This document shows positions 27,343 to 35,604 of a stretch of 64,000 nt of DNA, in pieces. Numbering within the stretch: the first letter of the stretch is position 1; each line of letters opens with the position of its first letter. The stretch is taken from the NCBI GenBank assembly GCA_937922785.1, contig CALAJQ010000009.1, positions 237,249 to 301,248 on the forward strand. Direction: 5' to 3'. Under the pieces are notes generated by a model. The model saw only the letters and a list, made by a program, of their open reading frames with translations. It was not told the DNA's origin and did not search any database. Source of the DNA: an uncultured Acidimicrobiales bacterium. GTDB lineage: Bacteria > Actinomycetota > Acidimicrobiia > Acidimicrobiales > SZUA-35. The position numbers were made by a program, and so were the translations under genes.

Positions 27343-27565
27343 CACAAACCCTCTGCCACGATTGTAGGACGTCAAACTCCTGTGCTCCGCTTCTGTTTTC
27401 TGCTGAACTTCGCCATGCACTCCTCGTGTTCAGCGCTGAGCGCGACGAACACGAAGTCCTGATACCGGTCATTGAGTTGCTTGATTGAGCGGATCGTCTT
27501 TGACAATTCGCGCGCGGTAGGCCGTCCGCCACCTGTCTTCCCCTTAGCGCTGGTTACTACAACTG

Positions 27566-27598
27566 ATGTTGGATTGGTGGGCGCAACAGCTGCGCAAC
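27566..27598 (-). promoter_or_regulatory. SARP-type promoter P4 for the ClpB-like/CHAT operon
   Basis: Minus strand: GTTGCGC (27598-27592), spacer AGCT, GTTGCGC (27587-27581), 9-bp gap, then CAACAT (27571-27566). The predicted leader to ATG 27342 is about 215 bases long. It contains an open minus-strand frame with no convincing start (27372-27506). Confidence 0.78.
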
Positions 27599-27655
27599 AT
27601 CGGCTGACGCATATTCCGACTTGTCAGGCTCCTCGACGAAGTCAGTCACCCGGGT

Positions 27656-28348
27656 ATGCGTATACCTGGAACAACTGCATCGGTAAGCGATTCGTCCAAA
27701 GTGCGACGAGTCGAGCCCTTCGAGGCCGAGATCAACCCTGCGGCACACGGCTACGTGGAAGCTGACTGGGTCGTGACTGGCGACTTGCTCTTTACGTGTC
27801 GGCTTAGCCTTTGGCAGCGGCTTTGCCATGAGGTTGGCGATTTCTTTCATCACGTTGGCTACGCGTTTGACGGGCCACATGGTATGGAAATGATCGACTA
27901 TTCCCAGATTCGGGGCGGGTCCCGACTACTGAGCGATGTCATGGTGAACAATATCGTTGGCGTCGCACGGTACAAGAAATGTGAATACTGCGCCGAGACG
28001 ATTGTTAAGCAGGCAATCGACGACCTTGAGGCAGACCTCCCGTTCGCATGGTCTCGATCTGCCTTCACCGGGCTGGTTCGACTTGCTCAGATCAAACGTG
28101 GCGAACAAGGGCATTCTGCTAAGGCCGCCTTGGCGTTAGCCAAGCTTTCCGAGCGCCTGAATTCAAGGCAGAGGTGGCTGTGCAGCAATTATGTAATCGA
28201 GGCAACTCGAAACTGCTGTTGCCGGTTGGAAATCGAACCCTTAATGAAGGTTTCAGACGGCGCCCAGCGTGCGATTGTCGACAAGCTGGTCTTGCCTCAC
28301 GACCTATGGCGCTCCACAACTCTTGAATCCCGCTTTTTGGTCAAATAG
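27656..28348 (+). CDS. Unknown 230-residue protein
   Basis: A single plus-strand gene between two minus-strand operons. It contains YKKCEYCAETIVKQAIDDLEADLP and, near residue 195, the run NCCCRLE. The Cys pairs may bind metal. The middle and the C-terminal half look helical. No signal peptide, no family recognised. The start is uncertain, as only a weak GGG lies before ATG 27656. The even amino-acid composition supports it being real. Confidence 0.5.
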   Translation: MRIPGTTASVSDSSKVRRVEPFEAEINPAAHGYVEADWVVTGDLLFTCRLSLWQRLCHEVGDFFHHVGYAFDGPHGMEMIDYSQIRGGSRLLSDVMVNNIVGVARYKKCEYCAETIVKQAIDDLEADLPFAWSRSAFTGLVRLAQIKRGEQGHSAKAALALAKLSERLNSRQRWLCSNYVIEATRNCCCRLEIEPLMKVSDGAQRAIVDKLVLPHDLWRSTTLESRFLVK

Positions 28349-28378
28349 GGTGCGGTGTCACATCGGCTGGCACTGCGC

Positions 28379-31300
28379 TCATCGGGCAATCTGGCTTGCC
28401 ACGTAGGCTTCGAGCTCGGTTCCGTCAGCAAGCCTGGCTGCATTGTCGTTCATTGCCGTAGCGGCAAAGACTCTGCCTAGCTCGAGGCGAGTTGCGACCT
28501 GCCAGCCAAGCATCGATGACTTGTCAACCAAGTCGATCGCGCTATCGAAGTGCTGTTGCTGAACCGACCCGGTGGATAGGAACCCTCTAGCCATATCTAC
28601 AGGGCCAGCAGCCGCGAAGCCGCCGCCGACAACGATCATTGAATCTCCCAGTGGCGCTAGCGAGCGGAGAATTGCAGTCTTGAGCCTGTCTAGATCCGAG
28701 AGCCCGACGACACGGGAAACCAACGACAGCGCGCCAATACCAGCGAATGACTCGTGCGTAAGGGCTCTTTCACAAACCGACACTGCCAGCTCTGCTGCTT
28801 CTTCTGATCGACCCGCTTCCCAAAGCGCAACAGTAAAGGCAGCTTCGGCGAGGACGGAACCCACGACCTCTGAGTTCGATTGTTCGAAAGCGCTGACAAG
28901 TTCGCCGGCGTTGCCTGTCATCCATGAGGTTACGAACTGTTGAGCTAGCCAGGCTGCGGATGCTTCCCGGATGCCGTAGCGGTGCCCATGAAACATCGCC
29001 TCGTTGCTGCTGGCCGAAGATGCGGCAATCTTGCCCGTAGCGCATTCGACCGTCCCTCTTAACAAGAGATGGTGCCACCAGTTGAACGGGTCCGCAGCTC
29101 CCACTGGATCGCTAGCCGCTGTCTCCAGCGCTGCAATAACTTCAGAAACCCGTGTGGCCCCAAACAGGTCTAGAGCTCTTACGTGGATGGCGGCCGAGGG
29201 AGTGGCTTCATCCATAAACTTACCGGCGAATCGTGGGTCTGAGAGCCTGGCCTTTGGTGACTGTGAGGACACAGTAGCTAGCCAGTTTGCCCGGAAGCAG
29301 TCAGCCCAGTCGGTCGGAGATTGGGCTAGCTCGATCGCCTTGTTGGACCACTCTCTCGCAGTTCCCGAATCTCCTGACACCGCTAACTGTCGACAAGTTT
29401 CTACCGCATGGCGAAACTGGTCGGCGGGGTCAAGTGAGGTCGGATTGACTCCCAAGAGCAATGCGACTCTGGCTGGGTCACCGGTAGCGATCTCCGCTTC
29501 GGGAAGACCGCTGAGCGCCACATCAAGTGCTGAAGCCCAATCGCTCCGCTCCAAGCACTGCTCGAATGCTTTTGCTCGAACCCTGCCTCCAGACTCGCCG
29601 AACCTGTCTAGGCACGATGCGAGCATGGCTTGGAACTTGAGTTCGGTCTGGCCACCCAACCGATGGTCCGCTCGTCGAATTGCTGCGGCGGCTTCTCTAT
29701 ATGAACCTGCCGAGTAATGCTGATTTGCCGATTCCAGCAGGGTGGAGGCGATGGCTTCCTTGGTAATTATTGGGAATGCTCTATCTTGCAACTCAGCTCG
29801 CCGGTGAATATTGTCCTCACCGATTGAGGCCGCCTGGTTGAGCTTCAGTAGGGTCGGTCCTGTCGCAGCTTCCAGGAACGCGTCTCGAACCAAAACGTGG
29901 CGAAACCGATATTGATCCTCATCGGCTGTGTCCTCAACGTGACCGGCGGTTATCAAAGCCTCCAATGGCGCCAGAAGGTTGTCGACCGTCATTTCGAGGA
30001 TTATTGCGAGCCTTCTGAGACTGAATGCCATCCCAAGCACTGCCGCTCCAATGCCGACTTGGAGTGCGTGGCTAGCAGATTGGCGGACGACTAGTTCGAT
30101 GCTCTTCAGCCCTACGACGCCTCTATGTTTGAGTGTCTCTGGCTCAGCATTTTCAGCCACGATTCGCGCTACGGCAGGTAGTCCGGAGCTGAGTATCAGT
30201 AGCTCGGCGGCGAACATGCGTCTCAAGCCAAGTCGACTGGACGGATGTACCTCGGCGACGAGGACTTGCAGATCTTCTTCGGTCAAGGGGCCGAGCTCAA
30301 TCGAGTCGGCGCCGTCTCTGTTTAGCGTGCCGATAAGTTTTGCCCACTCGCCCGTCGGCCGTTCGGCTCGTCCCGCAATCAGGATTTTGAAGTCTGGCCC
30401 GACAGACTTCGATAGATATTCAACGAATATCGAGGATTGACTGTCGAGCCACTGCGCATCGTCGAAAATCAGGAGAACGGTGTTGGGTGAAGATACTCCA
30501 AGTGACTCCGATACTGTGTTCCAGATCCTGGCCCGTCTAACGAGGTCCGATTGGTCTATGTCGTCCGCAACGAGCCCGTCGATAGTAGGGGCAAGTTCTG
30601 GAAAGGCCGTCCGGAAAGGGCCGTAGGCTGCTTGGGCATTTTCATGAGCGGGCACATAGGAAATAGTTGCTCCAGAGTCATAGGCTTCACGCGCCAGTTC
30701 GGCAAGAAAGCGCGTCTTGCCGACACCGGCAGGTCCAGACACGAGCAACACAGAGTTGGAGCCACCAAGCCATTCGACACCCCGCTGGATGGACTCTTTT
30801 CGTCCTACGATTTGATCATGCGTGCCCCCAGGGATTGCGATGGCACTTGAGACAATCTTTGAAGCGTCGGCGCGTTGCAGCTTTTCTCGGAGGTCTATAC
30901 ACACTTCATCGGCAGGCAGGGAAAGAGCTGAGGCCAACTCGGTTGCGTAGCGTTCGACAAATCGGCGGGCGGATTCATTTCGGCGCGCCCGGATATGTGC
31001 ATCGACGATCAACTCAGCCAACGGTTCGTTGTAAGGATCTTCGTCAGTCATCTTGCGGCACGCTGCGAGTACTTGGTCAGTAATCTGGCTAGCCGGACCC
31101 AACGACAACCGACGGACCAGTGACTCTCGTGCAGACTGAGCGCGCCTGACGGCATCAACAACAATTGGAGACGGCTCAATCTCCGGAAATGGTGTGCCTG
31201 ATAGGAGTCGAGCCAGGGTTTCTTCCGCTATCGGCTCTGCCTGTTCTGCGATCAACTGCAACTCCCAGAAGTCCACGTCCAGGTCTGATAAAAGCGTGTA

Positions 31301-31564
31301 CCTACCGTTTGCAGAAGGAAGATTCTGTTCGCCGATGACTTTTCTGAGGCGTGAGACCCTCATTCGAAGTGAGCTCTTCAGTCCCTCGGAAGACTGGCCG
31401 TCAAACAGTTCGTTCAGGAGCTGTTCGGTGGTCAGACCCGTAGGCCCGGCAGCAACTAGAGCCGCGAGTAATGCCGCTTGAGGCGCGCTCTGACTGCGGT
31501 GTTCACCGTCCGGCTTTTCAATTGAGACCTCGCCCAGTACCCGAACCTGAGTGCTGCTGCTCAC
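28379..31564 (-). CDS. SARP-family regulator: wHTH-BTAD, STAND-type NTPase, TPR
   Basis: 1061 residues, GTG start with AAGGGGGG upstream. Residues about 5-95 are an OmpR-like winged helix of SARP type (VRVLGEVSIEKPDG, then SLRMRVSRLRKVIG). Residues about 95-250 are the BTAD helical domain. An AfsR/MalT-like NTPase follows, with SGPAGVGKT (Walker A) and VLLIFDDAQWLD (Walker B). The rest is TPR-like. SARPs activate promoters by binding heptameric direct repeats spaced 11 bp just upstream of the -10. Exactly such repeats stand at seven promoters here, one of them upstream of this gene's own operon. It is the most likely master activator of the locus, gated by ATP and an unknown signal. Confidence 0.9.
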   Translation of the reverse strand: MSSSTQVRVLGEVSIEKPDGEHRSQSAPQAALLAALVAAGPTGLTTEQLLNELFDGQSSEGLKSSLRMRVSRLRKVIGEQNLPSANGRYTLLSDLDVDFWELQLIAEQAEPIAEETLARLLSGTPFPEIEPSPIVVDAVRRAQSARESLVRRLSLGPASQITDQVLAACRKMTDEDPYNEPLAELIVDAHIRARRNESARRFVERYATELASALSLPADEVCIDLREKLQRADASKIVSSAIAIPGGTHDQIVGRKESIQRGVEWLGGSNSVLLVSGPAGVGKTRFLAELAREAYDSGATISYVPAHENAQAAYGPFRTAFPELAPTIDGLVADDIDQSDLVRRARIWNTVSESLGVSSPNTVLLIFDDAQWLDSQSSIFVEYLSKSVGPDFKILIAGRAERPTGEWAKLIGTLNRDGADSIELGPLTEEDLQVLVAEVHPSSRLGLRRMFAAELLILSSGLPAVARIVAENAEPETLKHRGVVGLKSIELVVRQSASHALQVGIGAAVLGMAFSLRRLAIILEMTVDNLLAPLEALITAGHVEDTADEDQYRFRHVLVRDAFLEAATGPTLLKLNQAASIGEDNIHRRAELQDRAFPIITKEAIASTLLESANQHYSAGSYREAAAAIRRADHRLGGQTELKFQAMLASCLDRFGESGGRVRAKAFEQCLERSDWASALDVALSGLPEAEIATGDPARVALLLGVNPTSLDPADQFRHAVETCRQLAVSGDSGTAREWSNKAIELAQSPTDWADCFRANWLATVSSQSPKARLSDPRFAGKFMDEATPSAAIHVRALDLFGATRVSEVIAALETAASDPVGAADPFNWWHHLLLRGTVECATGKIAASSASSNEAMFHGHRYGIREASAAWLAQQFVTSWMTGNAGELVSAFEQSNSEVVGSVLAEAAFTVALWEAGRSEEAAELAVSVCERALTHESFAGIGALSLVSRVVGLSDLDRLKTAILRSLAPLGDSMIVVGGGFAAAGPVDMARGFLSTGSVQQQHFDSAIDLVDKSSMLGWQVATRLELGRVFAATAMNDNAARLADGTELEAYVASQIAR

Positions 31565-31599
31565 GTTCCCCCCTTCTTCTGACAGCAGTGACGACTACG

Positions 31600-32256
31600 T
31601 CACTGAAGATGCCCGAGAGTACACACTTGTCCACTGTTCGTCACTATTCGCTCAATTTCGAATGATCCAAGTCGCCCAGTTGAGTCCAGGTGGACGCCCA
31701 AGCATGGCGCTGTCCCGATGCCATCAACATGCCAAAATCTCCGACGCGAATCGGATGGATCGGCCCAGTTATAAATGGGCGCGTTATCTGCCGCAACTGA
31801 CGCCACCCACTGCTGGATCTGTTCGAGTTCTTCCAGGTAGCCCTCGACGAACACCGCGCATCCCCGAGCGTTCACGTGGCCTGGGTAAGTCGGGCAGGAT
31901 GATATTGACTGAATGGCAAATCGAATGAGGTGTTGTAGCAAGTGGGCTCTCATGAGACCCTGTCGTCGCTCCGAATTCACGAGACAAGAGACTCGGGTCC
32001 CCTCTAGCACCCGGTGAGTGGTATCCAGGTTGTGGACATGTTCGTCCTGAGGCGTAATCTCGCTGCCGAACATGCGAGCACTACCAATCGTTCCATTGTC
32101 ACCAGCTCTGCCCCTGAGGTCTGGCGAGAAGCAGGAACTGTCGAGAACTACTTGGCTACCTCGGACCCGTAGAACCCGGGCATCAAATAGCAGTTTGCCA
32201 GGGTCGAGGTAGTAAAGCGGCCTGGTCGTGAGAGTGGGGCGAGAACCACTTTTCAT
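31600..32256 (-). CDS. AlaX-like (alanyl-tRNA editing domain) protein with a degenerate zinc motif
   Basis: 218 residues. VVLDSSCFSPDLRGRAGDNGTIG copies the AlaRS/AlaX pattern LDxTxFyPegGGQpgDxGtI. LMRAHLLQHLI sits where AlaX has HxxxHLL, so the first His is Leu and the second is kept. CLGVHLDSTGRLGSFEIERI matches CxGxHxxxTgeIg with Cys and His kept. AlaX hydrolyses mischarged Ser- or Gly-tRNA-Ala. With one zinc ligand missing, this copy may have become a sensor or binder of charged tRNA or amino acid. It precedes the SARP gene by 35 bases in the same operon. Confidence 0.68.
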   Translation of the reverse strand: MKSGSRPTLTTRPLYYLDPGKLLFDARVLRVRGSQVVLDSSCFSPDLRGRAGDNGTIGSARMFGSEITPQDEHVHNLDTTHRVLEGTRVSCLVNSERRQGLMRAHLLQHLIRFAIQSISSCPTYPGHVNARGCAVFVEGYLEELEQIQQWVASVAADNAPIYNWADPSDSRRRFWHVDGIGTAPCLGVHLDSTGRLGSFEIERIVTNSGQVCTLGHLQ

Positions 32257-32368
32257 TGCATTGGGTCCTCGAAGTAGACGCGTCGCCGTACAGCTAGTTC
32301 TTCGCTTATGTGGCTGCTCCTAGAAGCGCCGTAGCTCGTTTCGTCCTTTTCGGTCTTCATGTGCGCCA

Positions 32369-32401
32369 ATTGTGATGGAGCCGTAGCAACAGATCCGCAA
32401 C
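32369..32401 (-). promoter_or_regulatory. SARP-type promoter P5 (AlaX-like/SARP operon)
   Basis: Minus strand: GTTGCGG (32401-32395), spacer ATCT, GTTGCTA (32390-32384), 9-bp gap, then CACAAT (32374-32369). It lies back-to-back with P6 on the other strand and implies autoregulation of the SARP gene. The heptamers deviate more from GTTGCGC than in P1-P4. Confidence 0.68.
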
Positions 32402-32425
32402 ACACAGTGCCCGACGACCAGCGTT

Positions 32426-32458
32426 GTTGCGCATCTGTTGCTGGCGTCCGGCGAAGAT
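32426..32458 (+). promoter_or_regulatory. SARP-type promoter P6 (small membrane protein)
   Basis: GTTGCGC (32426-32432), spacer ATCT, GTTGCTG (32437-32443), 9-bp gap, then GAAGAT (32453-32458). It is divergent from P5, with only 24 bp between the two outer heptamers. Confidence 0.7.
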
Positions 32459-32517
32459 CTCACCAGTCATCGATGCACGGATAGGGCGTCAACAAATCAA
32501 GAAAGCTAGGGACACAA

Positions 32518-32703
32518 ATGATGGACAGGATATTTACCGGCGACAAGAGTGAGGTAATCACAATGTTCGCCGGAATTTTCGCCGGATTGTCGGTACTGGG
32601 AAACACTGAGAATTGGGTAATGGCTGGAATTGTCTTCGTGGCCGTGTGGTTCGTGCTCCAATTCGCCTGGCGCAGATTTCTCGGAATGTTTCGGCGGAAC
32701 TAG
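32518..32703 (+). CDS. Small membrane protein (61 residues)
   Basis: Starts ATGATG behind GCTAGGGAC; the second ATG (32521) is equally possible. It holds two hydrophobic stretches (VITMFAGIFAGLSVLG and WVMAGIVFVAVWFVLQFAW) and ends with a basic RRFLGMFRRN. The shape is that of a small holin-like or regulatory membrane protein; no family recognised. It has its own SARP-type promoter, so it is probably expressed together with the rest of the locus. Confidence 0.65.
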   Translation: MMDRIFTGDKSEVITMFAGIFAGLSVLGNTENWVMAGIVFVAVWFVLQFAWRRFLGMFRRN

Positions 32704-32717
32704 TTCGGCCCAGCCTC

Positions 32718-32750
32718 GTTGCGCATCTGTTGCTCACATCCGGCAAAGAT
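32718..32750 (+). promoter_or_regulatory. SARP-type promoter P7 (secreted SGNH/DUF4214 cluster)
   Basis: GTTGCGC (32718-32724), spacer ATCT, GTTGCTC (32729-32735), 9-bp gap, then AAAGAT (32745-32750). The next sizeable gene is the SGNH hydrolase at 33017, about 260 bases from the predicted start site. Confidence 0.7.
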
Positions 32751-33016
32751 CTGGCCTGACGTCGATGTGGGCCAGGAAAGAGCGCAACGATCTTCTTGTC
32801 GATTGATGCGGATCTAGACGACTCAACTCATCACTATTTCGAACTACCGGGAGAACCAGAAATGATCGAATTCAAGAGCTCCTTTCAAATCCCAAAATTA
32901 CAACAACTAAGAAAGCCAAGGACACAAGCGATGGACATGACGGCGGCCGGTAAACCCAACCTTGCTGATCTCGGATGCATGCACCGCCGCTCACGAATAG
33001 GGCTAGGGGAAGTGCT

Positions 33017-35512
33017 ATGAAGAATCTCAGCGACAGAGCTCGGCTGCCATTTCTGGCGTGTGTGGTCTTGTTGGCGTTGATGGCCGGGCCACCTGTAGTA
33101 TCGGCGAGCGAGCAGACACCGGACTCAACTGGGCCGACCGCCGACCCTGTCGGTCACGTCCCGTATGGGTTTGCTGCAGTGCAAGCCGACGGAACTATTA
33201 CCTTTGATGAATTCGCGCTCGGGACGACGATAGTTGACCAGTACCAAGCGGCAGGTGTTCGATTCAGTCAGTTGTTCCCTGCGTTTCTGACAAGCGATCG
33301 ATCGCAACCGACGTCGCCCGTGATATCTGGTTCGCCGAAATTCTCCGGGCCAATCGACTTCTCGGTTGTTGATCCAAACTCGGGAGCATCCAGCATTACG
33401 AACGGCGTGTCCTTTGAGGTCGGCTATATCGACAACCGGCTCTCTATTCTGGTAACAACTTTCGACCGGTTCGGGAACACGCTTGGCAGCTTCCGGCCGA
33501 ATAGCCTCGGAATCAATCAGGTCGAGATCCCTCTGAGCGGGATCTCTAGAGTCAGGATTGAGGCAACTGAGTTCGAAGCCCAAGGGTTCGCAGTGGACAA
33601 CCTCCGGCTGAACACAGTCGAGGTGAGTGAAGTTCAACGAGTGCTTGTTCTCGGTGACTCATATACCTCCGGTGAAGGCCTCCTGGGTGACGGGGGTTTG
33701 CGGTATGACTGTGGAACCGACATGGTTGCGACGAAGTACTATCGCGATTCCAATGTTCCGCTGGCGGTGGGCGCTGTGGACCGTCGCGCTTATTGCGACA
33801 CGAGGACGTTCAATATTGGCCCATCTGTTCTCGGTGCCGTCGTTGAACGCGAGCTTGTTAATTATGAGAACAAGTGTCATCGCCACGGCCGCGCATGGGG
33901 CGTGCAAGCGGCCAAAGCATTGGGTGCCACGGACAACAACCTCATGTTCGCAGCATGTTCCGGTGCCGTTACAGCGAACCTCGGTTACGACTCCCGACAA
34001 TTCTCGCTAGCGTCCTATCCACGATCTCCAGTCAACGTCCATGGCGGGCAACTTCAAAGCAAAACTGCTCAGGACTGGGCAGATGAAGGAGGCGCTCCGG
34101 ACCTGATTCTCATAGGAATCGGCGGCAACGACGGTGGGTTCTCTGGAATAATCGAAGAGTGCTTGAAGAGGGAATCCTGTGACGAGGATGTTGACTTCAC
34201 CCGAGCGACTATCAACGGCATAAACGAGCGGGTGTTTCCAAGACTCAGTCGCACGTTCAGCACCATCCGAGATACCTACCCGAATGCTACGATCCTGGCT
34301 TACGGCTACCCCTCCGTTGTTACGCCTGATCTCGACACATGTATTGGCCTCCGCCATCCGAAGTACCTTCTTTTAGGGGAGATCGACCGCAATGAGAGGG
34401 CTTGGGCCGCGAATTCGGTCCTACCTACGCTCAACCTGGCAATTGAAGACGCTGCCTCAGAAGCAGGCGTTACGTATATGCCGATCACGCAGGTGACCGC
34501 TGGACACGAGATCTGTTCCGATAGTGCGTATGTGAATGGCATCCGTCTCGGTGACGACAAAGTTGTAGTCGGGAACGAATCGATGCACCCCAATGAGTTC
34601 GGCCATGATGCCATTGCTGATCACTTTATTGATAACTACACCGATGGAAATGGGCGTATAACTTTCAGTAATCCAGAGCCCCAAGACAACATCAGGCCAC
34701 CGACACAACCTATCCCGCTAGACATTGGCAGTGTTGCAGTAACCCCGCAGGGCGAATGTGGCGCCGACTGCGTACAGCCAGCGTGCTCACCGGAAGTCTG
34801 CAACTTGTCGATTCAACTGAGCGGATTCGCGCCGAACACTCCGTTGCAGGTGCAAGCTACGCCCGTCCTAGACAACGCCGACAATCTGACAAGGAAGGAA
34901 TTAGTCGCGGACTCCAATGTGTTGACCGACGCGAACGGTCGGGCCAATGTGGAGTTCACCCTTCCGCTAACGGTCACAGGAGTAGTCGACGTCGAGGTTT
35001 CGGGCATGAGCCCTGCAGGAACCCCACAACGAGGCTCTCGGCTCGTAGAAGTCGAGCGCGAGAGTTTTACACCAACCGTCGATGCAGCGGATCCGTTTGA
35101 TGGAACCGTCGCCGAAGCCGAAACCATTGATGAAATTTTGGCAGCTACCGACTACACCATTCAAGATGCCGACACACTACGGCTCTATCGAGCGTTCCTC
35201 GACAGAGAACCAGATGTGGCCGGAGCTATCTACTGGATACAAACTAAACGGAACGGAGCGAGCCTGGACGACCTGGCCTATGGGTTCGCGGCCTCGGTAG
35301 AATTTACGAACGAATACGGAACACTAGGCAACGCAGCGTTCCTCAATGTGTTGTATGCGAACATGCTCGCACGCTTGCCTGATCCGGATGGATTTGCCTA
35401 CTGGCTTGACCTGATGGACAGCGGAGAACTAACGCAATACAGCGTCGTCAGATGGGTTGTAGCAAACCAGGAGTTTGTTCTCCGCTATCCCTATGCCCCC
35501 ACCCGACCATGA
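33017..35512 (+). CDS. Secreted SGNH/GDSL hydrolase with C-terminal DUF4214
   Basis: 831 residues from ATG 33017 (AGGGGAAG upstream); an earlier in-frame ATG at 32975 lacks a site. Signal peptide: LPFLACVVLLALMAGPPVVSA. An N-terminal beta domain (about 50-200, ending VDNLRLN) precedes the SGNH core with GDSYTSGEG (Ser215), GIGGNDGG (Asn371) and MHPNEFGH (His524), all catalytic blocks present. It should be an esterase or deacylase on sugars or lipids outside the cell. An Ig-like domain (about 575-690) follows, then DUF4214 (TLRLYRAFLDREPDVAGAIYW). First gene of the DUF4214 cluster. Confidence 0.88.
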   Translation: MKNLSDRARLPFLACVVLLALMAGPPVVSASEQTPDSTGPTADPVGHVPYGFAAVQADGTITFDEFALGTTIVDQYQAAGVRFSQLFPAFLTSDRSQPTSPVISGSPKFSGPIDFSVVDPNSGASSITNGVSFEVGYIDNRLSILVTTFDRFGNTLGSFRPNSLGINQVEIPLSGISRVRIEATEFEAQGFAVDNLRLNTVEVSEVQRVLVLGDSYTSGEGLLGDGGLRYDCGTDMVATKYYRDSNVPLAVGAVDRRAYCDTRTFNIGPSVLGAVVERELVNYENKCHRHGRAWGVQAAKALGATDNNLMFAACSGAVTANLGYDSRQFSLASYPRSPVNVHGGQLQSKTAQDWADEGGAPDLILIGIGGNDGGFSGIIEECLKRESCDEDVDFTRATINGINERVFPRLSRTFSTIRDTYPNATILAYGYPSVVTPDLDTCIGLRHPKYLLLGEIDRNERAWAANSVLPTLNLAIEDAASEAGVTYMPITQVTAGHEICSDSAYVNGIRLGDDKVVVGNESMHPNEFGHDAIADHFIDNYTDGNGRITFSNPEPQDNIRPPTQPIPLDIGSVAVTPQGECGADCVQPACSPEVCNLSIQLSGFAPNTPLQVQATPVLDNADNLTRKELVADSNVLTDANGRANVEFTLPLTVTGVVDVEVSGMSPAGTPQRGSRLVEVERESFTPTVDAADPFDGTVAEAETIDEILAATDYTIQDADTLRLYRAFLDREPDVAGAIYWIQTKRNGASLDDLAYGFAASVEFTNEYGTLGNAAFLNVLYANMLARLPDPDGFAYWLDLMDSGELTQYSVVRWVVANQEFVLRYPYAPTRP

Positions 35513-35604
35513 ACCGACCCAATCAGGCAACTAAGGGAACGGCAGACCGGCGAGGCCAGGGATCTGATGCAGCCGGACCGCGTAGGGCCGGTTGGGAGGT
35601 AGCT

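Larger units (their letters stand above)
32426..32939 (+). repeat. Diverged tandem duplication of promoter and leader
   Basis: Two copies of the same regulatory segment lie in series. The P6 box (32426-32458) and the P7 box (32718-32750) share most bases, including ATCT and TCCGGC. The stretch before the small gene (32490-32526, AAGAAAGCTAGGGACACAAA) recurs at 32901-32937 (AAGAAAGCCAAGGACACAAG), each followed by ATGGACA. The second copy leads only into a short degenerate frame, so it looks like a decayed duplicate that now serves the downstream cluster. Confidence 0.55.

Noticed and set aside
27372..27506. Minus-strand open stretch in the P4 leader (ELSKTIRSIKQLNDRYQDF-like)
   Set aside because: It reads like protein, but there is no start codon with a ribosome site after the promoter, and it overlaps the alternative start of the ATPase gene. 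Noted as a possible leader peptide only.
32796..33020. 74-codon frame between P7 and the SGNH gene
   Set aside because: It has no ribosome site and matches only the duplicated leader. Probably a decayed copy.
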